DNA from: an uncultured Ruminiclostridium sp.
GTDB lineage: Bacteria > Bacillota > Clostridia > Oscillospirales > Ruminococcaceae
Direction of reading: 5' to 3'
Assembly (NCBI GenBank): GCA_947594425.1
Contig: CANQED010000008.1
Coordinates: 1 to 64,000, forward strand
DNA length: 64,000 nucleotides
In this document: positions 18,319 through 27,499 of the stretch, piece after piece
Numbering within the stretch: the first letter of the stretch is position 1
Layout of the letters: each line of letters begins with the position of its first letter
Position numbers and translations under genes: made by a program
Notes under the pieces: model-generated
Database searches by the model: none
The model's input: only the letters and a program-made list of their open reading frames with translations
What the model was told of the DNA's origin: nothing

Positions 18319-18819
18319 TCACAGCTTAGCAAGCAATGAATGTATCAGCATACCGACGGTCTCTTCGGCATTTTTACCCGACTCTATGACAATATCGGCG
18401 TATTTTTCATAAAGCGCGGCGCGTTCAGAAAGGATATCCTCTACGCTCTCGCCGCTCTTGCAGGCTATGCCGCGCGTGGTTATGTCAGTAAGCCGCCGCT
18501 TTAGCTCTTCGGTCGGCACCTTAAGATAAACGCATAAGCCGGTGCTCTTCAGCTTTTCCATTCCTTTAGCGGAAAACACCGCCGAGCCGCCCGTCGCGAT
18601 AACAGTATTATGTACGCTTATCGAGAGCAGCGCCTCTTCCTCCGCAGATAGAAAGCCGTCAAGACCCCTCTGGTCGATTATCTTTTGAAGCGAACAGCCC
18701 TGCCTGCGCTGTATAACAAGATCGGTATCGCAAAAGTCATACGCGAGACTCTTAGCGATAAGCACGCCGACCGTGCTTTTGCCCGCGCCGGGCATACCTA
18801 TAAGTATCAGATTATCCAT
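18319..18819 (-). CDS. aroK: Shikimate kinase
   Basis: 166-residue NMP-kinase-fold enzyme phosphorylating shikimate in the chorismate pathway. P-loop GMPGAGKST is at 8-16. The shikimate-binding DTD is at about 31-33. The lid arginine region is KRRLTDITTRGIA. The usual GGG substrate loop reads GGSAV here, a small variation. Its ATG overlaps the stop of the preceding one-TM protein gene (TAATG). It is the last gene of the nine-gene leftward unit, and its stop abuts that of the convergent CDF gene with no intergenic base. Confidence 0.92.
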   Translation of the reverse strand: MDNLILIGMPGAGKSTVGVLIAKSLAYDFCDTDLVIQRRQGCSLQKIIDQRGLDGFLSAEEEALLSISVHNTVIATGGSAVFSAKGMEKLKSTGLCVYLKVPTEELKRRLTDITTRGIACKSGESVEDILSERAALYEKYADIVIESGKNAEETVGMLIHSLLAKL

Positions 18820-19319
18820 TATTCTTCCTCCTGTTTTTGTGACGGAAAAATATAATTCCAGCCCCCGTCGAGCGGCTCAACGTCCTCACCCTCGGGTATA
18901 TTCGGGCTTTCGCCGTAGGCGAGCCGCTTAGTTCCGCTCAAGTTAAAATCAAAGTATATCACGTTGTCCTTTTTGCTTATCCCGCAGCAATAGCCGTGAC
19001 ATAACACATCCACCTGCTCAGAGCACTTTTGCTTTATGGGCAGGCTGTTTTCGTCATATGCTATATCGGACTTTTCAAAAATGCCCTTTCTTTCTACCTT
19101 TATCACAAAGTCCCCGCAGTCGCGGGCGGCCGAGGTTATGCCGTCTAATATCGACGAATACTTCTGCTTTACACTCAGTATCTCCCCGCGCTCGTATTCA
19201 AAAATACCCGCTCTGAGCATAATGTCCCTTATAAAAAACGACCCGACAAGCAGCACAAGCGCCCCGACAACTACTGCGGCGGTAATAAGTATCTTTTTTA
19301 ACGACCTCTTTTTTTGCAT
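18819..19319 (-). CDS. Membrane-anchored hypothetical protein
   Basis: 166 residues, not recognised. A basic start (MQKKRSLKKI) and one hydrophobic helix (about 10-31) predict an N-in/C-out anchor or an uncleaved signal. The rest is extracellular, with four cysteines (DCGDF, KCSEQ, LCHGYCCG) in which CHGYCC could bind metal or form disulfides, and ends in an acidic tail. It stands between mfd (18-base gap) and aroK (one-base overlap), so it is co-transcribed with housekeeping genes, but nothing in the sequence gives its function. Confidence 0.75.
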   Translation of the reverse strand: MQKKRSLKKILITAAVVVGALVLLVGSFFIRDIMLRAGIFEYERGEILSVKQKYSSILDGITSAARDCGDFVIKVERKGIFEKSDIAYDENSLPIKQKCSEQVDVLCHGYCCGISKKDNVIYFDFNLSGTKRLAYGESPNIPEGEDVEPLDGGWNYIFPSQKQEEE

Positions 19320-19337
19320 AAATTTCTCCCCGTGTAA

Positions 19338-22300
19338 TTAATTATCCGCCGCCTCGCTTATCGGCTGATATGCCGCTAAGGTCTCCACCGCCGCCTTAAG
19401 TATGGCGAGCGGCTTATCCTTGTCTCCCATAACTATCTTAAAGCAGGGGCGTCCCGTGAGATTGAGCAGCAGCTTTTTGCCGAATTTTCCCGAGAGCGAG
19501 GACACCCTTACCATCATCGCCCTGTCGGCGTTTTCGGGATAGAATACGATAGCGTCGCCGCTTTGGATTATCTCGCTTATTTGCATATCCTGCGCTAAAT
19601 GTCTTAGCCGCGCTATCTCGATAAGCCCCGACACGGTTTTCGGCAGCTCTCCGTAGCGGTCGATAAGCTCGTCGGTCACGTCGTATGCGTCGTCCTCGTT
19701 TTCTATCTGGGCTATCTTTCTGTAGCAGTCTATACGCTGCGCCTGATTAGATATATAATCCTCGGGGATAAACGCGTCTACCTTTATATCAATTAGGCAC
19801 TCGGGCTTTACTACGGTCTTTTCGCCGCGCTGCTCGGCGACTGCCTCGTTTAACAGCTTTAGGTACATATCGTACCCGACCGACTCGAGGTGTCCCGACT
19901 GGCTCTGCCCGAGTATGCTCCCCGCGCCGCGTATCTCAAGATCCTTCATAGCAATGCGAAAGCCCGAGCCGAACCGCGTAAACTCACGTATCGCCTCGAG
20001 CCGCTTTGTCGCGGTCTCGCTTAGCATTCTCCCCCGCTTAAAGGTAAAATACGCATACGCTCTGCGACCCGTCCTGCCTACGCGCCCCCTCAGCTGGTGC
20101 AATTGCGCAAGCCCCATACAGTCGGCGTTTTCTATGACTAGCGTATTTACATTAGGCACATCCACGCCCGTCTCTATTATCGTCGTGCAGACGAGCACGT
20201 CTATCTCCCCGTCCGTCAGCCTGCGCCACACGTCCATAAGCTCTTCTTCGCTCATCTTTCCGTGCGCAATGCCTATGACCGCGTCGGGTACGGCTTTTTG
20301 CAGGTCGGCGGCACATGAATATATGCTCTCTACCCTGTTATGCAGATAGTACACCTGACCGCCGCGCCTAAGCTCTTTATTTATCGCCTGCGCAATAACT
20401 CCCCTGTCGTACTCGGCGACATATGTCGTGACGGGGTGACGGTCGCCCGGGGGAGTTTCTATAACGCTCATATCCCTTATTCCCGACATTGCCATATTCA
20501 GCGTCCTCGGTATAGGGGTAGCGGAGAGGGTAAGTATATCCACCTCGGGGTGGGTGCTTTTCAGCTTTTCCTTATGATTAACGCCAAAGCGCTGCTCCTC
20601 GTCGATTATCACCAGCCCGAGGTCAAAAAATTCCACATCGTCCTGCACGAGCCTGTGCGTGCCGACTATTATATCGATATCGCCCTCGGCGAGCTTTTTG
20701 AGGATAAGCTTTTGCTCCTTAGGCGAGCGAAAGCGCGACAGCATCTCGGTCTTTACATTGAAGCCCTCCATGCGCTTTAATATCGTCTGATAATGCTGCC
20801 AAGCGAGCACCGTCGTCGGCACAAGTATAGCGCACTGCTTGCCGTCCTCTACGCACTTAAACGCCGCGCGCAATGCGACCTCCGTCTTGCCGAAGCCTAC
20901 GTCTCCGCACAACAGCCGCTCCATTGGCACGCCTTTCATCATATCGCTCTTTATCTCGCTGACACAGCGCAGCTGGTCGTCGGTCTCTACATAGCTGAAG
21001 TGGTTCTCGAATATCTCCTGCTTTTCGTCGTCTTGTGAAAAAGCGAAACCTTTCGCCTTCATACGCTTAGAATATAGCTCGATAAGCTCCGCGGCCATTT
21101 CCTTTGCGGCGGCCTTAGCCCTGCTCTTAGAGCGCTTCCACGCGTCGGTGCTGAGTTTATTGAGCCTTACGTTCTCGGCGTCGCCGCTGCCGATATACCT
21201 CGATATAAGGTCAAGCTGAGTGACGGGCACATACAGCACGTCCGTACCCGCATATTTTATCTTTATATAATCCTTTGATACATTGTCAGCGGTGAGCTTT
21301 TGCACGCCCTCAAAAATTCCTATGCCGTAAGAATTGTGCACCACAAGATCCCCGCGCGAGATATCGTCTATGCTACGCAGCCTGCCCTTTTTATTGCCCG
21401 TCCTTAACGCGGGAGCCTGCTTTGCGGTCTGCGCGGCGGCGCGGGTTATTACCGCTATCCCGCTCTCCTCATACTCAAAGCCCGCCGACAGCGTCCCCGC
21501 GACGACGTATATTTTCTTAGCGTACAGCTTTTTGGGGCGCTCGGCATAATCCGACGGAAAGCCGTCGTCCCTAAGGTCCTGTGCCAACAAGCGCGCCGAC
21601 TTTTCCGTCCCCGAAAATATGACAACGCTGTACCCGCTTTTTATATAGCTTCTCAGCTCCTCACACAGCAGCTTGTACTCGCCGCTCCATACCGAGAGCT
21701 GGCGGGTGTGTGCGGTCAGCACCTTAGCGAGCTGCAAACCCCCGCCGCGCATAAATGTATCCATATATACTTTCACCGCCGAGGCGCGGTCGTTGTACTC
21801 GCTTTTGGACAAAAGGTACTTATCAAGCCCTCTGCACAGCACTCCGTCCTCGGTCAGTATCTTAAGATCCTCCGCGTGGGCGGCGATAGCCGCGCGGGCA
21901 TTTTCCGCCGAGGCAAACGACTCGCAGATGACAAGAGATCCCGCATAGTCAAACACGCTCTCGGGGCTGTCATAGCACAGCGGATAGTATCTTTTAAGGC
22001 AGCTTACCTCTACCCCGCCCTTTAGCCTTTCTATATCCGCGCGCAGCTTAGCGGATACGCGGTCGGTTTTTTGCTTGCGGCGGGAGAGACTTGCCAAAAA
22101 GCTCTCAAGCTTATCGATAAATTGCTCATTGCTGTCGAATACCGTCTCGCTGCACGGGGTGACCGACACCTGCTTTACGGTGTCTATTCTGCGCTGATCC
22201 TCGATGTTAAAGCTCGACACGGTGTCTATCTCGTCGCCCCACAGCTCTATCCTGACGGGGTATTCGCTGTTTACGGGGAAAATATCGGCGAGCGAGCCGC

Positions 22301-22835
22301 GTATCGAAAACTGCCCCTTGCCCTCGACAAGGTCGCACCGTGTGTACCCCGCCGCGACAAGCCGTCTTGAGAGCTCGTCAAGCTTTATCTCGTCCGACGG
22401 ACGAAGCGTCACGGTGTGACGTTTAAGCACCTCGCGCGGTACGGTCAGCTGCACCGCTGCCTCAGCCGACGCGGTTATCACCCTCGCCCTGCCGTCAAGC
22501 GCCGCGGACAGTGCCTCTATCCTGCGATAAGAATACTCCGACGACTGCGCCTCAGTATCGGTCAGCATCATATCCCCCGCGGGAAAATGATACGCCCCGC
22601 CGCCGTTCATAACGTTAATATCCTCGCACAGCCTCGCGGCGGCGGCCTCGCTCTCGGTTATCGCGAGAATTGGCAGAGGGATGTCCTCCTCCTGCGCCAT
22701 TGCCGCTAAAAAATGCGCCTTGTGTATATGCGAAAGACCCGTCACAAGCATTGGGACGGGGTCGCTTTTTTTAAGATGCTCCGCCGCCGAGCAATACTCG
22801 CTAAGCGTAAGAGCCATATTTCTCATTATTTCCAT
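19338..22835 (-). CDS. mfd: Transcription-repair coupling factor
   Basis: 1,165-residue Mfd translocase, which removes stalled RNA polymerase at DNA lesions and recruits UvrA. The UvrB-like N-terminal modules run to about 350. An RNA-polymerase-interacting CarD-like region (SIDDISRGDLVVHNSYGIGIFEGVQ) starts near 490. The RecG-like motor follows, with Walker A CGDVGFGKTEVALRA, the DEEQRFG box, and motif VI QLRGRVGRTGRRAYAY. The C-terminal autoinhibitory domain ends the protein. Length matches the family (about 1,150). Start: GGGGAG ten bases before ATG at 22835; Met 4 or Met 7 are alternatives. It follows pth by 22 bases, the Bacillus order. Confidence 0.97.
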   Translation of the reverse strand: MEIMRNMALTLSEYCSAAEHLKKSDPVPMLVTGLSHIHKAHFLAAMAQEEDIPLPILAITESEAAAARLCEDINVMNGGGAYHFPAGDMMLTDTEAQSSEYSYRRIEALSAALDGRARVITASAEAAVQLTVPREVLKRHTVTLRPSDEIKLDELSRRLVAAGYTRCDLVEGKGQFSIRGSLADIFPVNSEYPVRIELWGDEIDTVSSFNIEDQRRIDTVKQVSVTPCSETVFDSNEQFIDKLESFLASLSRRKQKTDRVSAKLRADIERLKGGVEVSCLKRYYPLCYDSPESVFDYAGSLVICESFASAENARAAIAAHAEDLKILTEDGVLCRGLDKYLLSKSEYNDRASAVKVYMDTFMRGGGLQLAKVLTAHTRQLSVWSGEYKLLCEELRSYIKSGYSVVIFSGTEKSARLLAQDLRDDGFPSDYAERPKKLYAKKIYVVAGTLSAGFEYEESGIAVITRAAAQTAKQAPALRTGNKKGRLRSIDDISRGDLVVHNSYGIGIFEGVQKLTADNVSKDYIKIKYAGTDVLYVPVTQLDLISRYIGSGDAENVRLNKLSTDAWKRSKSRAKAAAKEMAAELIELYSKRMKAKGFAFSQDDEKQEIFENHFSYVETDDQLRCVSEIKSDMMKGVPMERLLCGDVGFGKTEVALRAAFKCVEDGKQCAILVPTTVLAWQHYQTILKRMEGFNVKTEMLSRFRSPKEQKLILKKLAEGDIDIIVGTHRLVQDDVEFFDLGLVIIDEEQRFGVNHKEKLKSTHPEVDILTLSATPIPRTLNMAMSGIRDMSVIETPPGDRHPVTTYVAEYDRGVIAQAINKELRRGGQVYYLHNRVESIYSCAADLQKAVPDAVIGIAHGKMSEEELMDVWRRLTDGEIDVLVCTTIIETGVDVPNVNTLVIENADCMGLAQLHQLRGRVGRTGRRAYAYFTFKRGRMLSETATKRLEAIREFTRFGSGFRIAMKDLEIRGAGSILGQSQSGHLESVGYDMYLKLLNEAVAEQRGEKTVVKPECLIDIKVDAFIPEDYISNQAQRIDCYRKIAQIENEDDAYDVTDELIDRYGELPKTVSGLIEIARLRHLAQDMQISEIIQSGDAIVFYPENADRAMMVRVSSLSGKFGKKLLLNLTGRPCFKIVMGDKDKPLAILKAAVETLAAYQPISEAADN

Positions 22836-22857
22836 TTATACAATACTCCCCACGGTA

Positions 22858-23487
22858 TCAGCCGCGTGTATTGAACTTGTTCATCGCCTCGTTTATTTTG
22901 CCCGAGACGATAAGCTCCGCCGCAGCCGCGGCATTTTCTAAGGCGGGCACGAGCAATTTGCCCTCCTCTACGGTAAAATGCGACAACACCCAGTCGGCGA
23001 GAGGATAATCGGGGTGCGGCTTTGCCCCTACCCCTATTCGTATGCGCGAAAATTCGTCGCTGCCGGTAAGGTAGATTATGCTCTTTATGCCGTTATGCCC
23101 GCCGTCGCTGCCCTTTGCTCTTATCCTTAACCTGCCGACGTCTAGCGCGATATCGTCATATATGACGGTAAGCTCTTTAGTGGTCAGCTTATAATATTCG
23201 AGCGCCGCGACTACCGCCTCGCCGCTGTTATTCATAAAGGTGGAGGGCTTTAACAGCAGACAGCGCTTGCCCCCGAAATTGATATCGGCGGTGAGCGATT
23301 TAAAGCGCAGCTTTTTTATATCCACGCCGAGCTTTTCGGCTATGGTGTCCGCCGCCATAAAGCCCGCGTTGTGGCGGGTGTCCTCGTACTGCGAGCCGGG
23401 ATTTCCGAGCCCGACTATTATATGCGAGGGCGCTCCCGTCGGCGCGCGCTCGGACTCTATTTTTGCAAATATATCAAATATGCTCAT
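22858..23487 (-). CDS. pth: Peptidyl-tRNA hydrolase
   Basis: 209-residue enzyme that frees tRNA from drop-off peptidyl-tRNA. Family motifs are complete: VGLGNPGSQYEDTRHNAGF with the catalytic His, FMNNSG for substrate contact, YDDIALDVGRLRIRAKGSDGGHNG with the catalytic-network Asp, and RIRIGVGAKP. The N-terminus carries about 20 residues before IIVGLGNPG, a modest extension. It lies ten bases after malQ and 22 before mfd. Confidence 0.96.
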   Translation of the reverse strand: MSIFDIFAKIESERAPTGAPSHIIVGLGNPGSQYEDTRHNAGFMAADTIAEKLGVDIKKLRFKSLTADINFGGKRCLLLKPSTFMNNSGEAVVAALEYYKLTTKELTVIYDDIALDVGRLRIRAKGSDGGHNGIKSIIYLTGSDEFSRIRIGVGAKPHPDYPLADWVLSHFTVEEGKLLVPALENAAAAAELIVSGKINEAMNKFNTRG

Positions 23488-23497
23488 ATATCTTATG

Positions 23498-24967
23498 TCA
23501 TCTCATATATACCGATGCTAACTTTTTAAGCTTTTTAGCGGCCGAAAGCGGCGGGTTGCCCTTTAGCCGCCACGTCCAGTTGCCGCCTAGCGTCGAGGGG
23601 GTATTCATCCTCGCCTTTGACCCAAGGCCGAGCACGTCCTGCATAGGTATCACCGCAAGCACCGCGGGACTTTGGTACACGCTGCGGATAAACTCATACT
23701 GCTTTGGCTCGAACAGGCGCAGCCCGACGTAATTCTTCGCCATATTATGCGCACCCTTAGACGCGCTCCTGTACCAGCCGACAATGGTGTCGTTGTCGTG
23801 CGTCCCGGTATATGCTATGCAATTAACGGGATAGTTATGCGGCAGGTGCGAGTTGTCGGAGTTCTCATTATTAAAGCCGAACTGCAACACCCTCATACCC
23901 GGAAAGCTGCTGTCCTTAAGCAATACCTTTACGCTGTCGAATATATCGCCTAAGTCCTCGGCTATGATGTTTACCTCGCCGAGCTCTTTTTTTACGGCGT
24001 TGAATAACTTCATGCCCGGGCCTTTTTTCCAGTCGCCGTACTCGGCGGTCTTAGCGTCGGCGGGTACGGCATAATAGGTGTCAAACGCGCGAAAATGGTC
24101 TATCCTGACGCAGTCGAACAGCTTCATTGCGTGGTCTATCCTGCTCAGCCACCACGAAAAATTGTCCTTTTCCATTCGTTCCCAGTTGTACAACGGGTTT
24201 CCCCACAGCTGACCCGTCGCGGAAAAATAATCGGGCGGCACCCCCGCGACAAGCGTCGGCTGCAGCTCTATGTTCATAGTAAACATCGACGGCTCCGCCC
24301 AGACGTCCGCGCTGTCCATAGCGGCATATATCGGTATATCGCCGATAAGGGATATGCCGTTTTTCTTAGCGTACGCCTTTAGCTTCTTCCACTGGGTGAA
24401 AAATATATACTGTACAAAGCGATAGTATTTTATGCGGTCGGACAATTCCTCACGCGCCTTTTTGACAGCCTCGGGACGGCGGTGCTTAATATCCCTGTCC
24501 CACGTCAGCCACGAGCGCAGCCCGTTTTGCTCCTTTATCGCCATAAACAGGGCATAATCCTCAAGCCACCACGCCTGCTCCTGCACAAATGCGAGATACG
24601 GCACGTCCTCGGAAAAATTGCGGTACGCCCTTTGCATAAGCTCGTCCTTTTGGGCTATCACCTTTTCATAGTCGACGGTAGAGGGATCCTCTCCGTACTC
24701 CCTGCCCTTTATATCGTCCTTTGTCAGTAAGCCCATACCGGCGAGCTCCCACAGGTCGATAAGCAGCGGATTGCCCGCAAAGGCCGACGGCGACTGATAC
24801 GGCGAGTCGCCATACCCCGTCGGATTTATCGGCAATACCTGCCAATATTTTTGCCCCGCCTTTTTCAGCCAATCGATAAAGTCATAGGCGGGCTTTCCGA
24901 GCGTGCCTATACCCTCGTTAGAGGGCAGGCTCGTTATGTGCATCAAAATTCCGCAGCCGCGTTTCAA
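23498..24967 (-). CDS. malQ: 4-alpha-glucanotransferase (amylomaltase)
   Basis: 489-residue GH77 enzyme that disproportionates malto-oligosaccharides in glycogen and maltose use. Its start, RGCGILMHITSLPSNEGIGTLG, is the GH77 hallmark. Catalytic residues are visible: the nucleophile Asp in DCVRIDHFRAF, the acid Glu in NIIAEDLGD, and the transition-state Asp in YTGTHDNDT. Length is normal. The start is TTG at 24967 behind GGAGGAG, overlapping the upstream esterase stop (TTGA), which indicates translational coupling. No maltose regulator or other glycogen gene is nearby. Confidence 0.95.
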   Translation of the reverse strand: MKRGCGILMHITSLPSNEGIGTLGKPAYDFIDWLKKAGQKYWQVLPINPTGYGDSPYQSPSAFAGNPLLIDLWELAGMGLLTKDDIKGREYGEDPSTVDYEKVIAQKDELMQRAYRNFSEDVPYLAFVQEQAWWLEDYALFMAIKEQNGLRSWLTWDRDIKHRRPEAVKKAREELSDRIKYYRFVQYIFFTQWKKLKAYAKKNGISLIGDIPIYAAMDSADVWAEPSMFTMNIELQPTLVAGVPPDYFSATGQLWGNPLYNWERMEKDNFSWWLSRIDHAMKLFDCVRIDHFRAFDTYYAVPADAKTAEYGDWKKGPGMKLFNAVKKELGEVNIIAEDLGDIFDSVKVLLKDSSFPGMRVLQFGFNNENSDNSHLPHNYPVNCIAYTGTHDNDTIVGWYRSASKGAHNMAKNYVGLRLFEPKQYEFIRSVYQSPAVLAVIPMQDVLGLGSKARMNTPSTLGGNWTWRLKGNPPLSAAKKLKKLASVYMR

Positions 24968-26499
24968 TTTTCTCCTCCGTCGTCGTTAAAATCTGTCCTG
25001 AACGGCGCGGCGGGCAGCCCGTTGCCGCCGTAAAGCGCCACGTCGGAATAGTTTGTCCACAAATAGCGCACATAAACGGGCTCGGTTATGCCGTCCGCGC
25101 TGACGGTTATCGTATTATCGGGGTTTATTATTGCTTTCGCGGGGACGAATTTTTTATCCCTGCCCGCTGTCTCAAAGCCGATAAGACCTTTTTCTCCTCT
25201 TATCTCAAAGCCGTTCTCGGCGTGCTTAAAATGCACCGTCACCGCGCCGTCGCCGTATGTATGATAGTCGTACATAGGTCCGAACGCATCTATGCTGTTA
25301 TCCTTATATACGTGGTGCATTGCCTGCAGATAAAGTCTGTGTCCGACAGGCAGCTTATTTTTGGGGTGTATCTCGTTAAACTCGCCGCAGTCGATTATTA
25401 CCGCGATACCCGTATTCTTAACAGTCTCGTATACTCTCATCTGTGCCTCGCGGATAAGGCACCAGTGCTTATAATCGGGGTCGGCCTCATAGCGGTGCAT
25501 AGGCAGCTGTACGAACATAAACGGCAATTCGTCGTCGCCCCAGTCGTCCCTCCACAGCTGAATAAGCGCCTTAAACAGCTTAAAGTACGTCTTAGGGCGG
25601 TTGTCGTCGGTCTCACCCTGATAGTAGATAAACCCGCGTATCGTGTACGGACAGACGCGCTTTATCATACTCTCATAAAGCGCCGTCGCGTGAAAAGGAT
25701 TAAGCGGACAGAGCGGCCCGGGATACTTGTTAGGTCCGCAGTAGGCGCATACCTCTTCCCATGTAGCCTTGGGGTTCTTGGCATAGACCTCCTGCGACTT
25801 TTCAAACCACGCCTTATCGTATGCGAGATAGTCCTCATATTCTTTCTTTAGCTCTTCCTCGCTCTTACCCGCTATGGCGGTATCATAGTCGTCAAGGTAC
25901 GCCTTAGTATCTACGTCTTTTTCGAGCACCTCGCGGCTCATCCAATAGCTTGCGCTCGTGCCGCCCCAGTTGCAGCCGATAAGCCCGACGGTGACCCCGA
26001 GCTTAGCGGCGAGCTCACGCGCGAAGAAATATCCCACCGCGCTCCAGCATTTAGCGCTCTCGCTGTTAAATTCGCTCCAGCCGGTATTTTCCTCGTCGGC
26101 GAAGAATTTTTCGTCCATATAGCAGTTTTTCTGCGTGTAATAAAAGCGGACGTTGGGCTCTTTGTCCTGCTCGAGGGTCTGCTTGCCGTTTAGGCAGTTT
26201 TGCAGCTCGAGCTCCATATTGCTCTGACCGCCCGCGAGCCATACCTCGCCTATCATCACGTTATAAAATGTCACGGTGTCCGTACCGTCAGAAACCGTCA
26301 TCTCGTACGGCCCTCCCGCGGGCATGGGCGGCAGCATAACGCACCACCTCTCCGAGCTTACATACGAAAAGGCGCTGTTATTGCAAAACGACACCGTAAC
26401 TCGGTCGCCGTCCCTGCCATAGCCGAACACCTTAACGCACTTGTCCCTTTGGATGACCATATTGCTGCTGAATACCGCAGCCGCTCTAAATCTTGCCAT
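24964..26499 (-). CDS. Sialate O-acetylesterase-like SGNH hydrolase
   Basis: 511 residues, no signal peptide, so probably cytoplasmic. A beta-rich N-terminal part (to about 95) is followed by the SASA/SGNH esterase domain. Block I with the nucleophile Ser is GEVWLAGGQSNME; an oxyanion Gly/Asn region is IGCNWGGTSASYW; GFIYYQGETDD is a further conserved block; and the catalytic Asp/His lie in EIHPKNKLPVGHRL. The family removes O-acetyl groups from sialic acid or other sugars, or from xylan. Translational coupling to malQ suggests a role in using acetylated glycans. The exact substrate is not determinable. Confidence 0.88.
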   Translation of the reverse strand: MARFRAAAVFSSNMVIQRDKCVKVFGYGRDGDRVTVSFCNNSAFSYVSSERWCVMLPPMPAGGPYEMTVSDGTDTVTFYNVMIGEVWLAGGQSNMELELQNCLNGKQTLEQDKEPNVRFYYTQKNCYMDEKFFADEENTGWSEFNSESAKCWSAVGYFFARELAAKLGVTVGLIGCNWGGTSASYWMSREVLEKDVDTKAYLDDYDTAIAGKSEEELKKEYEDYLAYDKAWFEKSQEVYAKNPKATWEEVCAYCGPNKYPGPLCPLNPFHATALYESMIKRVCPYTIRGFIYYQGETDDNRPKTYFKLFKALIQLWRDDWGDDELPFMFVQLPMHRYEADPDYKHWCLIREAQMRVYETVKNTGIAVIIDCGEFNEIHPKNKLPVGHRLYLQAMHHVYKDNSIDAFGPMYDYHTYGDGAVTVHFKHAENGFEIRGEKGLIGFETAGRDKKFVPAKAIINPDNTITVSADGITEPVYVRYLWTNYSDVALYGGNGLPAAPFRTDFNDDGGEN

Positions 26500-26527
26500 A
26501 TGAAAGCTTCCTTTCTTATTATTCGCT

Positions 26528-27484
26528 CTATTTGCGCCTTAACGCGCGACGAGCGGAAGAAAAATCAAATGTCCCGCGGCTTGATAATATCTCATTGTAC
26601 AGCCGCTCTTGCTCGGTATCGCAAAGCTGTGCTTTTTTGTGTACCGTGCAGCCGTCCTCCTCGCATAAGAGCTTTAGCGACGCGGCTATGCTCTTATTAG
26701 TGCAGCAATTTAGCACCAAAAGATACTCCTCGTCCGAAATCATCACCGCGTGCGACCGCATACCGTAGCTCCTGCCGCATACGGGGCAGGAAAAGCTGTT
26801 AGCCTCCGAGCTTAAAAGCGCGGCGGAGATATTCTTGTATTTTCTCCTGCCGTGATATTCGGTGACAAGCGAGGTAAACGGGTGTCGGTGTGCATAATCC
26901 ACCTTGCGCTGCCACGCGAGCCGCTCGGGGATATTGTCCGTCTTACTAAGCACAAGCGCGGTATAGTACGCGTCGTTTACCGCGCTGTGATAGCGCAATA
27001 CGCTTTTCTCGCCGACAAGCTCCACCGCCGCCTCAAGCGTCATCTGCGGGCGGTTTATCCCATACTTCTTGGTGATTATCGGCTGCAAATTGAACCATTC
27101 GGGCAGCCACGAGCCGTCGCAGCCGAAAAAGTCGCACTGCTGCTTTAACAGCACAACGTCCTCATTGCCCCAGATGACTATCATCTGCTCGCCGCCGACC
27201 GACCTTATCCACCGACGAAAGCGCATAAGCACCCTCTCAAAATCGTCCGCGTCTTTAAGCTTATCGTAGGTTATCCCCGTAAGCTTGCTTATACGCGGGG
27301 TAAGCTTGGTGTAATATATAGGCTTTATGTATTCATTAAATGCGGTGTCGAGTATTTTTCCGTCCTTGACCGCCGCCGCGCCTATCTGAATAATTTCCAC
27401 CGACAGCGCCTTATCGCCTCGGTGTACCGTCTTTTCTTTTGTGACAGGCTGGCTCCATTCCATATCGAGTACTATATATGTCAT
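26528..27484 (-). CDS. DnaQ-like 3'-5' exonuclease with C-terminal cysteine-rich part
   Basis: 318 residues. Residues 1-185 form an ERI-1/KapD-type DEDDh exonuclease: VLDMEWS (Exo I, Asp-x-Glu), the IIQIGAAAV strand, PRISKLTGITYDKL, IWGNEDVVLL (Exo II Asp) and RYHSAVNDAYYTA (Exo III His and Asp). The C-terminal part carries a CPVC pair (SCPVCGRSYG) with later Cys residues (NCCTN, LLCEEDGC), a possible zinc site not present in minimal KapD proteins. Substrate (RNA or DNA) is unknown. It is the third gene of the lysC unit, 15 bases after thyA. Confidence 0.85.
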   Translation of the reverse strand: MTYIVLDMEWSQPVTKEKTVHRGDKALSVEIIQIGAAAVKDGKILDTAFNEYIKPIYYTKLTPRISKLTGITYDKLKDADDFERVLMRFRRWIRSVGGEQMIVIWGNEDVVLLKQQCDFFGCDGSWLPEWFNLQPIITKKYGINRPQMTLEAAVELVGEKSVLRYHSAVNDAYYTALVLSKTDNIPERLAWQRKVDYAHRHPFTSLVTEYHGRRKYKNISAALLSSEANSFSCPVCGRSYGMRSHAVMISDEEYLLVLNCCTNKSIAASLKLLCEEDGCTVHKKAQLCDTEQERLYNEILSSRGTFDFSSARRALRRK

Positions 27485-27499
27485 TAAAGCACTCCCATA

